Source of the DNA: Kitasatospora sp. NBC_01250
Lineage (GTDB): Bacteria > Actinomycetota > Actinomycetes > Streptomycetales > Streptomycetaceae
Direction: 5' to 3'
DNA: 64,000 bases
Assembly (NCBI RefSeq): GCF_036226465.1
Contig: NZ_CP108476.1
Coordinates: 2,666,001 to 2,730,000, forward strand
The position numbers and the translations under genes were made by a program. The notes below the pieces were generated by a model, which saw nothing but the letters and a program-made list of their open reading frames with translations, was not told where the DNA came from and did no database searches. This document shows positions 32,649 to 39,675 of this stretch, one piece after another (position 1 is the first letter of the stretch; each line of letters starts with the position of its first letter).

Positions 32649-34175
32649 TCACTCGGATGTGGTCGCGGCCTGGCGTGCGAGCTGCTTGCGGTCGATCTTC
32701 CGGTTCGAGTTGAGCGGGAACTCGGACAGGTGCTGGTAGCGCTTGGGGACGATCGCCACCGGCAGCACCTTCCTCAGGTCGCCGGCGAGTCGGGCGGGCG
32801 GCACGACCTCGCCGGTGTAGAAGACCGCCAGCTCCACCGAGCCCTGGGCCGCCACCGCCACGGTGACCGCGTCCTGGACGCCGGGGCAGTTGCGAACCGC
32901 GGCGTCCACCTCGGCCAGCTCCACCCGCACCCCCAGCACCTGCACCTGCGCGTCGTCCCGCCCCAGGTAGAGCAGCTCGCCGCCGTCCGCCCGGCGCACC
33001 CGGTCCCCGGTGCGGTAGTAGCGCCGACCGCCGCGGTCGAAGAACCGCCCCGCGTCGTCGCCCGGGTCCAGGTACCCGGCGGTCAACTGCGGCCCGGCGA
33101 TGCACAGTTCCCCCTCGACGGCGCTGTCCTCGCCGCTCGGGTCGAGCAGCAGGACCTGGTGTCCGCCGTGCACCGAGCCGATCGGCACCATGCCGTTGAG
33201 CGCCTCCTCGCCCGCCCAGCGGTGGGCGGCGACGGTGATGGTCAGCTCGGTCGGCCCGTAGAGGTTCTCCAGCGTCGACTCCGGTGCCGCCGCCAGCCAG
33301 TCGCCCGCGTCCTGGCAGCTCAGCGCCTCGCCGGCGAAGAAGCTCCAGCGCAGCGAGGGCATACTGGCGGGCCCCAGGCCCCCCATCCGCCGCACCAGCG
33401 CGATCGCGCTGGGGGTGGAGAACCAGACGGTCAGGCCCTGGTCGGCGATGAACCCCGGCATGTCCCGGTAGGCCTGCGGCGGCGGAACGACCAGCGTGCC
33501 ACCGGCGCCCCAGGCGCAGAACAGGTCGAACATCGCGCAGTCGAAGTTGAGGTCGAAGTTCTGCGAGAAGACGTCCTCGGGACCGAAGTCGTACCGCTCG
33601 TCGAGCAGGCCGAAGTAGTGGTGGGTGTTGGCGTGGGTGACCGGCACGCCCTTGGGCCGGCCGGTCGAGCCCGAGGTGAACAGGACGTACGCGGTGTCCT
33701 CGCCGCGCACCGGCACCGGCGCGGACAGCGCGCTGCCCGCCGCCAGCGGCACGGCCGGCTGCGGCTGACCGCCCGGGGCGAAGAGCACCGGGAGGTCGAC
33801 GCCCTCCTCCCGCAGCCCGACCAGCGCCGGCAGCGAGCCGTCGTCGGCGATGAGCGCACCGACCCCGCTCGCCTCGATCATCTGCCGGGTGCGGGCGGCG
33901 GGGAAGGCCGGCTGCAGCGGGACCATGGTGATCCCGGTGTACAGGCCGGCCAGCACCGACGCGTAGGCCGAGGGGCCCTTGCCCGCCAGCACGCCGATCG
34001 CCGCGGGCCGCGACGGCAGGTGCGCCAGCAGCGAACCGGCCAGCAGCAGCGCGCGCTCGTGCAGCTCCTGGTAGGTCAGGCTGACCCCGCCGGCCAGCAG
34101 CGCAGGGCGGTCCGCCGACTTGGCGAGTCCGCGCAGGAAGCGCCCGGACAGCGCGAGGTCCACGGTGTCATCCAT
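32649..34175 (-). CDS. vinM: AMP-forming alanine--aminoacyl-ACP ligase, VinM-like
   Basis: This 508-residue adenylation protein resembles a free-standing NRPS A domain or D-Ala ligase. It has [11 protein letters not shown], the acyl-binding segment SQNFDLNFDCAMFDLFCAW, NLYGPTE, YYRTGDRVRR and the C-terminal NSNRKIDRKQL lysine. In the vicenistatin pathway the equivalent VinM adds L-alanine to the amino group of 3-aminoisobutyryl-ACP, a temporary cap that prevents premature cyclisation. The start ATG at 34175 is preceded by GAAAGG, and the gene ends 31 bases before the next ligase start. Alanine specificity is inferred from synteny and from the presence of an uncapping peptidase. Confidence 0.88.
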   Translation of the reverse strand: MDDTVDLALSGRFLRGLAKSADRPALLAGGVSLTYQELHERALLLAGSLLAHLPSRPAAIGVLAGKGPSAYASVLAGLYTGITMVPLQPAFPAARTRQMIEASGVGALIADDGSLPALVGLREEGVDLPVLFAPGGQPQPAVPLAAGSALSAPVPVRGEDTAYVLFTSGSTGRPKGVPVTHANTHHYFGLLDERYDFGPEDVFSQNFDLNFDCAMFDLFCAWGAGGTLVVPPPQAYRDMPGFIADQGLTVWFSTPSAIALVRRMGGLGPASMPSLRWSFFAGEALSCQDAGDWLAAAPESTLENLYGPTELTITVAAHRWAGEEALNGMVPIGSVHGGHQVLLLDPSGEDSAVEGELCIAGPQLTAGYLDPGDDAGRFFDRGGRRYYRTGDRVRRADGGELLYLGRDDAQVQVLGVRVELAEVDAAVRNCPGVQDAVTVAVAAQGSVELAVFYTGEVVPPARLAGDLRKVLPVAIVPKRYQHLSEFPLNSNRKIDRKQLARQAATTSE

Positions 34176-34211
34176 CGTGGTGGGCCTTTCGCTCGAATGT
34201 CCCGTCGTCCC

Positions 34212-34463
34212 TCAGGCCGCGGTGCCGGGCAGCAGGCCCGACACGGTCTTCCAGAGCACGGCGGGGGTCTCGAAGGTCTCCAGGGTCAGCGCGTCGTCCA
34301 GGAAGCGGATGTCGTAGGCGTTCTCCAGGTTGCCCAGCAGCTCGACCGTGCCGAGCGAGTCCAGGCCCAGCTCACGCAGCGGGGTGTCGCTCGCCAACTG
34401 CTCGCCCGGGGGCAGGAAGGGCAGGAAGCGGCGCAGCGTCTCTTCGAACTTCTCGTCCCACAT
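34212..34463 (-). CDS. vinL: Stand-alone acyl carrier protein for the amino starter, VinL-like
   Basis: This 83-residue carrier protein has the phosphopantetheine serine in LRELGLDSLGTVELL (about residue 36). It should carry 3[15 protein letters not shown], then 3-aminoisobutyrate and then the alanyl dipeptide while the ligases, the decarboxylase and the transferase act on it. It lies between the VinM-like ligase and the acyltransferase, matching the vicenistatin order. Its small size and acidic helix II are normal for discrete ACPs. Confidence 0.92.
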   Translation of the reverse strand: MWDEKFEETLRRFLPFLPPGEQLASDTPLRELGLDSLGTVELLGNLENAYDIRFLDDALTLETFETPAVLWKTVSGLLPGTAA

Positions 34464-34535
34464 GGCGACTCCATCACTGTTGGTGTTCTTGCGTTCCAGT
34501 AGGTGCGTTCAGCGGGCGGACCCGCGCTTCGGCGC

Positions 34536-35471
34536 TCAGGCGACGACTGACCGGCGCCTGGGGGTCATCGCCAGCCGGGGGTTGGCCGGCAGGACCTCGA
34601 AGTTCGCGGTGGTGCACGGGACTCGGCCGAACAGGCTGTCCGGGCCCGCGACACAGACCCGCTCGATGCCGAACCGCTTGAGCCCGGCCACCGCGTCCGG
34701 CCAGCGCAGCGGCCGCACGATGCTGTCCAGCAGCATCGTGCGCACCTGCTCGGCCGTGGTGAGCAGCGCGCCGTCCTGGTCGGCCACCACCGGCAGCTTC
34801 GGGTCGGTGAAGTGCAGGGTGGACAGCACCTCGCGCTCGGCCTTGTCCCGCAGCCCGGCGAAGGCGCCCGAGTGCAGCGGCGGACGCATGGTGTAGAGCG
34901 GCATCCCGCCGACCGCGCGCAGCCGCTGCTGCATCCACTCCACCCGGGACTCGCGCAGCGAGAGCATGTGGAAGCCCTCGTCGATGTAGCAGGAGATGTC
35001 GTGCCACTCGCCCTGCTCGTCCAGCTCGGCGAGGATCTCACCCAGCTTCTCCGCGGGGGTGCGGACGAAGGAGAGCACCACGACGTCGGTGTGCTCCTGG
35101 CTGAAGTACTCCTCCATGCAGCGCGCGAGTTCGGCGGTCATCCGCACGGCCTCGGGCAGCGGGAGCGCCTGGGCGAAGGCGACTGCCGCCTTCTCGCCGA
35201 AGCTGGGGCCGAGGACGGCCTCGGCCTCGACGCCGAGGGCGTCCTGCGCCCAGTCGGCGCTGGCCAGGCAGTTGACCAGGAAGGCCACCTGGGCCGCCTC
35301 GGAGTAGTCGCCCTCGGCCTCGCGGAAGGCGTCCACCAGGGAGTAGCCGAGGACCTCGTCGGCGACCGCGACCAGTTCCCTGGCGAAGCGGTTGGCCACC
35401 ATGAACCGGCCGACGTCGTTGAAGGCGGCCGGGCCCATGCCGGGGAAGACCATCGCTGTCCGCTTCGTCAT
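34536..35471 (-). CDS. vinK: Dipeptidyl acyltransferase for PKS loading, VinK-like
   Basis: This 311-residue discrete malonyltransferase-fold protein begins [13 protein letters not shown] and has the nucleophile serine in [14 protein letters not shown] near residue 90. It lacks the arginine-containing context of extender-unit ATs. In vicenistatin biosynthesis VinK moves the alanyl-3-aminoisobutyryl unit from the stand-alone ACP to the loading ACP of the first PKS, and the loading ACP at 17094-27917 needs exactly such a partner. The ATG at 35471 overlaps the stop of the peptidase gene (ATGA). Upstream readings to 35996 are antisense to that gene and are rejected. Confidence 0.92.
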   Translation of the reverse strand: MTKRTAMVFPGMGPAAFNDVGRFMVANRFARELVAVADEVLGYSLVDAFREAEGDYSEAAQVAFLVNCLASADWAQDALGVEAEAVLGPSFGEKAAVAFAQALPLPEAVRMTAELARCMEEYFSQEHTDVVVLSFVRTPAEKLGEILAELDEQGEWHDISCYIDEGFHMLSLRESRVEWMQQRLRAVGGMPLYTMRPPLHSGAFAGLRDKAEREVLSTLHFTDPKLPVVADQDGALLTTAEQVRTMLLDSIVRPLRWPDAVAGLKRFGIERVCVAGPDSLFGRVPCTTANFEVLPANPRLAMTPRRRSVVA

Positions 35472-36418
35472 GACCGGCGCTCCCCCGCCTGCAGCGCCCG
35501 CTCGGCCGGCTGCGCCAACTCCGCCAGCTCGGCCAGGAAGCCCACCATGACCTCGGTGAAGCGCTCGGGCTCCTCCAGGTGCGGGCAGTGGCTGGAGTTC
35601 TCGAAGATCTCCCAGCGCACGGTGGGGATGCGGTCGAAGTAGGGCTGCATCGTCACCGGGGTGGCCTCGTCGTACTTGCCGCTGACCAGCAGCGTCGGCG
35701 TCCGGATCGCGTTCAGTTCGTCGATGATCGACCAGTCCTTCAGGGTGCCGATCACGTGGAACTCGTTGGGCCCGTTCATCGTGTAGTACACGGTCGGGTC
35801 GTTGTAGATCTCCATGAAGGAGGAGAGGAAGTCCCTCGGCCAGGGCAGGATCCGGCACACGTGGCGGTCGTAGAAGACCCGCATGGCGGCCAGGTACTCG
35901 GGCGACTCGAAGGTCTCGGCCGCCTCGTGCCGCAGCAGGCTCTCCTGCACGTCCGGCGGCAGCTGCGCGCGCAGCACGGCCATCTCGCTGAGCCACAGCG
36001 GGTAGGAGGCGGGCGAGTTGGCGACCACCAGACCGCGCAGTCCGGCCGGCCGGCCCATCGCGTGCTTCGCGGCGAGCAGGCCGCCCCAGGACTGGCCGAA
36101 CAGCACGTAGTTGTCGGCGATGCCCAACTCGTTCAGCAGGTTGGTCAGTTCGGCAGCGAAGAGGTCGACCTTCCAGAAGTCGGCCCCCTTGTCGGGCAGA
36201 TGGGTCGAGCCGCCGTTGCCGAGCTGGTCGTAGTGCACCACCGGCCAGCCCTGCTCGGCGAGTTCGGTCAGCTGCAGCAGGTAGTCGTGGGTGCTGCCGG
36301 GACCGCCGTGCACCACCACCACGGCCGGCCTGTCCGCGTGGAGATCACCGGTGACCCGGTACCAGGTTCGGTACTCCCCGAACGGGACGGTTCCCTTGGC
36401 GCTGGGTTCCAGGGGCAC
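35468..36418 (-). CDS. vinJ: Proline-iminopeptidase-type aminopeptidase removing the alanyl cap, VinJ-like
   Basis: This 316-residue S33 alpha/beta hydrolase carries the oxyanion motif VVVHGGPGSTHDY, nucleophile serine in VLFGQSWGGLLAAKH, acid residue near SGKYDEATP and histidine in NSSHCPHLEEP. The VinJ homologue removes the N-terminal alanine from the finished chain, freeing the amine for macrolactam closure. The GTG at 36418 is preferred over the longer ORF to 36637 because GAGGTGG lies five bases upstream and the family N-terminus (VPFGEYRTWYRVTGD) follows at once. The extra residues upstream are low-complexity and overlap the promoter. It is the first gene of the minus-strand operon, so its promoter likely drives the starter cassette and perhaps both PKS genes. 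Confidence 0.92.
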   Translation of the reverse strand: MPLEPSAKGTVPFGEYRTWYRVTGDLHADRPAVVVVHGGPGSTHDYLLQLTELAEQGWPVVHYDQLGNGGSTHLPDKGADFWKVDLFAAELTNLLNELGIADNYVLFGQSWGGLLAAKHAMGRPAGLRGLVVANSPASYPLWLSEMAVLRAQLPPDVQESLLRHEAAETFESPEYLAAMRVFYDRHVCRILPWPRDFLSSFMEIYNDPTVYYTMNGPNEFHVIGTLKDWSIIDELNAIRTPTLLVSGKYDEATPVTMQPYFDRIPTVRWEIFENSSHCPHLEEPERFTEVMVGFLAELAELAQPAERALQAGERRS

Positions 36419-36506
36419 GGTAACCACCTCAGTCGACAGACGTGTTCGGGGTGCACGGGATCGTGATCCGGTCCCGACGCTAACGCGCTGCGACGGCCCC
36501 ACTGGA

Positions 36507-36521
36507 CCCCTAGCGGCCCCT
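36507..36521 (-). promoter_or_regulatory. Candidate operator AGGGG-N5-AGGGG upstream of the aminopeptidase operon
   Basis: On the minus strand it reads AGGGGCCGCTAGGGG, 89-103 bases before the start at 36418. It matches the element upstream of the PKS gene at 1-1068 in layout (AGGGG-N4-TAGGGG), strand and distance. Confidence 0.42.
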
Positions 36522-36567
36522 AGGCCGGCAGGGGGCCCGGTCCGGGCGACCGCGCAGGCCGCACGGT

Positions 36568-36582
36568 AGGGGTCGGCAGGGG
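36568..36582 (+). promoter_or_regulatory. Candidate operator AGGGG-N5-AGGGG upstream of the P450 operon
   Basis: It reads AGGGGTCGGCAGGGG on the plus strand, 149-163 bases before the first P450. It is oriented opposite to the minus-strand copy 46 bases away, so each divergent operon has one copy in its own direction. Confidence 0.38.
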
Positions 36583-36674
36583 GGTGTGGTGCGGCGACCG
36601 GGGCGCCTAACGTGCGAACAGCGGTCGAATGCGCCAATCAGCGTGCTCGCGCATACGACACACGCGGGTTCCGA

Positions 36675-36707
36675 CGTATGCGAGTTCGTCGCCGTATGCG
36701 AGTTCGT
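36675..36707 (+). repeat. Direct repeat CGTATGCGAGTTCGT (two copies) upstream of P450
   Basis: Exact 15-base copies lie at 36675-36689 and 36693-36707, 18 bases start to start, with an inverted CGTATGCG at 36650-36657. GAGTTCG recurs a third time at 36714-36720. Position 24-56 bases before the P450 start suggests a regulator site or transcript leader. Confidence 0.5.
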
Positions 36708-36730
36708 TCGAGTGAGTTCGAGAGGGCACC

Positions 36731-37960
36731 ATGACCCAGACTGCCGACCAGGACCGCGCGGCCACCGAGCCGCCGGCCTTCCCGATGCCGCGCTCCTGCC
36801 CCTTCAGCCCCCCGGCGCAGTACGCCAAGCTCCGTGAGAGCGAGCCGGTCTCCCGGGCGGTCCTCAAGGTCAACGGCAAGCCCACCTGGCTGGTCAGCAC
36901 CTACGAGAGCCTGAAGAAGATCCTCGGCGACTCCCGGGTGAGCGCCAACCTCAAGCTGCCCGGCTACCCGCTGCAGGTGCCGGTGCCCGAGGAGATGCTG
37001 CAGGCCGTTCCGCTCACCTTCCTCTCCATGGACCAGCCCGAACACACCGTCCAGCGCCGGCTGCTGGCACCCGAGTTCAGCCTGCGCCAGATGCGCGCGC
37101 TGCGGCCGGGGATCCAGCAGATCGTGGACGACCGGATCGACGCGATGCTCGCCAAGGGCGGCCCGCTGGACCTGGTGGCCGCGCTCGCGCTGCCGGTGCC
37201 CTCGCTGGTGATCTGCGAGCTGCTCGGCGTCCCCTACGAGGACCACCCGCGCTTCGAGCACTGGGCCGGCCAGATCATGAACCAGGACATCAGCGACGCG
37301 GAGCGCGGCCTGGCGCACTACGAACTCGACCAGTACGTCGACCAGTTGGTCACCATCAAGGAGACCACGCCGGGCGACGACATGATCAGCCGGCTGATCG
37401 CGGCCAACCGCGCCGAGCCCTCCGTCGAGCACGCCGACATCGTGAGCATGGCCCGGCTGATGCTGGTCACCGGCCACGAGACCACCGCCAACATGATCGC
37501 GCTGGGCACCCTGGCCCTGCTGGAGCACCCCGACCAGCTCGCCGCCGTCCAGGCCGACCCCGCCCTGCTGCCCAAGGCCGTCGAGGAACTGCTGCGCTTC
37601 TTCAGCATCTCCGACTCCGGCACCGCCCGGGTCGCGCTGGAGGACATCGAGATCGACGGCGTCGTCATCAAGGCGGGCGAGGGCATCCTGCCGCTCAACA
37701 ACTCCGCCAACCACGACGAGAGCGTCTTCCCCGACGCCGATACCCTCGACATCCGGCGCGAGGCCCGCAGCCACCTCGCCTTCGGCTACGGCATCCACCA
37801 GTGCATCGGCCAGAACCTGGCCCGGATCGAACTCGAAATCGTCTACGAGACCCTGTTCCGGCGCATCCCCGGCCTCAAGCTCGACGCCCCGCTGTCCGAG
37901 CTCAAGTTCAAGGACGACGCCATCGTCTACGGCATGTACGAGCTGCCCGTCACCTGGTGA
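36731..37960 (+). CDS. Cytochrome P450 monooxygenase (first of a tandem pair)
   Basis: This 409-residue soluble bacterial P450 has the oxygen-binding I-helix motif TGHETTAN, K-helix EELLRF, and the heme-ligand loop FGYGIHQCIGQNLA with Cys near residue 356. It begins LPxxR-type MPRSCPFSPPAQYAKLRESEP, as in CYP105/CYP107-like macrolide hydroxylases; the exact family is not assigned. The ATG has GAGAGGG upstream. It is the first gene of a plus-strand operon with a second P450 and a ferredoxin, so it is probably a post-PKS oxidation enzyme for the macrolactam. Its last third is nearly identical in DNA to the second P450, except that one Glu codon is absent (RREARSH versus RREEARSH). Confidence 0.94.
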   Translation: MTQTADQDRAATEPPAFPMPRSCPFSPPAQYAKLRESEPVSRAVLKVNGKPTWLVSTYESLKKILGDSRVSANLKLPGYPLQVPVPEEMLQAVPLTFLSMDQPEHTVQRRLLAPEFSLRQMRALRPGIQQIVDDRIDAMLAKGGPLDLVAALALPVPSLVICELLGVPYEDHPRFEHWAGQIMNQDISDAERGLAHYELDQYVDQLVTIKETTPGDDMISRLIAANRAEPSVEHADIVSMARLMLVTGHETTANMIALGTLALLEHPDQLAAVQADPALLPKAVEELLRFFSISDSGTARVALEDIEIDGVVIKAGEGILPLNNSANHDESVFPDADTLDIRREARSHLAFGYGIHQCIGQNLARIELEIVYETLFRRIPGLKLDAPLSELKFKDDAIVYGMYELPVTW

Positions 37961-38008
37961 CCCAGACGGACTGATCCGACCAGTCGAACCCGACTCCGAG
38001 AGGGCACC

Positions 38009-39229
38009 ATGACCCAGGACCACCTGGCCACCGAACTGCCGAACTTCCCGATGACCCGCACCTGTCCGTTCAGCCCGCCGGCGCAGTACGCCAAGCTCCG
38101 GGAGAGCGAGCCGCTCTCCCAGGCGGTCCTCAAGGTCACCGGCAAGCCCGCCTGGCTGGTCACCACGCACGAGCACGTCAAGGCGGTGCTCGGCGACTCC
38201 CGCGTGAGCTCCAACCTCAAACTGCCGGGCTACCCGCACCAGTTCCACATCCCCGAGGAGATGCTGCGCGAGGTCCGCCTCATGCTGCTCTCCATGGACC
38301 CGCCGGACCACACCGCCCAGCGCCGCTACCTGATCCCCGAGTTCACCGCCCGGCGGATGCGTGCGCTGCGCCCGCGGATCCAGGAGATCGTGGACGCCCG
38401 GATCGACGCGATCCTCGCGGCCGGCGGACCGGTGGACCTGGTGTCCGCCCTCGCGCTGCCGGTGCCCTCGCTGGTGATCTGCGAGCTGCTCGGCGTCCCC
38501 TACGAGGACCACCCGCAGTTCGAGGAGTGGTCGGCGCTGATGATGAACCACGACATCAGCCCGGAGGAGTACGGCGCCGCGGTCGTCGGCCTGGACATGT
38601 ACCTGGACAAGCTGATCACCGCCAAGGAGGCCGAGCCCGGCGACGACCTGATCAGCCGGTTCATCGAGAAGAACCGCGAAGAGCCGATCGCCGACCACAC
38701 CGACATCGTCACCATGGCCCGGCTGATGCTGGTCGGCGGGCACGAGACCACCGCCAACATGATCTCGCTCGGCGTACTCGGCCTGCTGGAGCACCCCGAG
38801 CAGCTGGATGCCGTCAAGGCCGACCCCGAGCTGCTGCCCGGCGCGGTGGAGGAGCTGCTGCGCTTCTTCAGCATCTCCGACTCCGGCACCGCCCGGGTCG
38901 CGCTGGAGGACATCGAGCTCGACGGCGTCGTCATCAAGGCGGGCGAGGGCATCCTGTCGCTCAACAACTCCGCCAACCACGACGAGAGCGTCTTCCCCGA
39001 CGCCGACACCCTGGACATCCGGCGCGAGGAGGCCCGCAGCCACCTCGCCTTCGGCTACGGCATCCACCAGTGCATCGGCCAGAACCTGGCCCGGATCGAA
39101 CTCGAAATCGTCTACGGCACCCTGTTCCGGCGCATCCCCGGCCTCAAGCTGGCCGTCCCGATGTCCGAGCTCAGGTTCAAGGACGAGGCGCTGGTCTACG
39201 GCGTCCACGAACTCCCCGTCACCTGGTGA
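38009..39229 (+). CDS. Cytochrome P450 monooxygenase (second of a tandem pair)
   Basis: This 406-residue P450 is closely similar to the preceding one throughout, with the same GHETTAN I-helix, EELLRF and FGYGIHQCIGQ heme loop. It starts 48 bases after the first P450 with a matching GAGAGGGCACC leader. Divergence is concentrated in the substrate-recognition regions: the B-C region around LPGYPHQFHIPEEMLREVRLML and the F-G region around EEWSALMMNHDISPEEYGAAVVG. The two may therefore hydroxylate different carbons or act in sequence. The near-identical 3' segment indicates recent duplication or gene conversion. The ferredoxin 32 bases downstream is the likely electron donor for both. Confidence 0.94.
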   Translation: MTQDHLATELPNFPMTRTCPFSPPAQYAKLRESEPLSQAVLKVTGKPAWLVTTHEHVKAVLGDSRVSSNLKLPGYPHQFHIPEEMLREVRLMLLSMDPPDHTAQRRYLIPEFTARRMRALRPRIQEIVDARIDAILAAGGPVDLVSALALPVPSLVICELLGVPYEDHPQFEEWSALMMNHDISPEEYGAAVVGLDMYLDKLITAKEAEPGDDLISRFIEKNREEPIADHTDIVTMARLMLVGGHETTANMISLGVLGLLEHPEQLDAVKADPELLPGAVEELLRFFSISDSGTARVALEDIELDGVVIKAGEGILSLNNSANHDESVFPDADTLDIRREEARSHLAFGYGIHQCIGQNLARIELEIVYGTLFRRIPGLKLAVPMSELRFKDEALVYGVHELPVTW

Positions 39230-39261
39230 CCGTTCACCCGACAGAGCGAGGTACACCCACT

Positions 39262-39453
39262 ATGCGTGTCAGCGTCGACCCCGACCGCTGCGTGTCGGCC
39301 GGCCAGTGCGTCATGCTCGCCCCCGACGTCTTCGACCAGGACGACGACGGCATCGTGACCCTGCTCCAGGCGGAGCCGCCCGCAGAGCTGCACACGGTGG
39401 TCAGGCAGACCGCCTCGCTCTGCCCGGTCCGGCTCATCCAGATCACCGAGTAG
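39262..39453 (+). CDS. 3Fe-4S type ferredoxin, P450 redox partner
   Basis: This 63-residue protein has RCVSAGQCVMLAPDVFDQDDDGIV and a C-terminal LCPVRLI. That cysteine pattern and length are typical of single-cluster ferredoxins that sit beside actinomycete P450 genes and pass electrons to them. The ATG at 39262 follows GAGCGAGG. No ferredoxin reductase is present in the window, so a housekeeping reductase is presumably used. Confidence 0.93.
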   Translation: MRVSVDPDRCVSAGQCVMLAPDVFDQDDDGIVTLLQAEPPAELHTVVRQTASLCPVRLIQITE

Positions 39454-39480
39454 CCCGCTGCCGTCACCGCCCCCACCGAC

Positions 39481-39515
39481 CGCCCCGCCGAACGCCCCAC
39501 ACGTTCGGCGGGGCG
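39481..39515. terminator. Hairpin terminator after the P450-ferredoxin operon
   Basis: A 13-bp perfect stem (39481-39493 with 39503-39515) and 9-base loop lie 27 bases downstream of the ferredoxin stop, ending the plus-strand operon before the regulator gene. Confidence 0.75.
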
Positions 39516-39675
39516 CGGCGCGTGCGCGCCGACGGCTGCGGCTGCGGCGACGGCCGTGACAGCGGCTGCCGTGACGTCCGCGACAGCGGCTGCGAAGACG
39601 GTGACCAGCCGTCAAGCCCACTGCTCCGGTGCGTGACTGGTATCCCTGACACCCGGTACCACTAAGGTGCCGGTC

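Larger units (their letters stand above)
36419..36730. promoter_or_regulatory. Divergent promoter region between starter cassette and P450 operon
   Basis: These 312 bases lie between divergent starts and contain no supported gene. Visible elements are an AGGGG-N5-AGGGG box on the minus strand (36507-36521), one on the plus strand (36568-36582), and CGTATGCG at 36650-36657 (inverted), 36675-36682 and 36693-36700. The last two belong to a 15-base direct repeat. Exact -35/-10 sites cannot be assigned. Confidence 0.6.

Noticed and set aside
36419..36637. N-terminal extension of the aminopeptidase gene
   Set aside because: The added residues are low-complexity, overlap promoter repeats, and a GTG with a good ribosome binding site lies at 36418.
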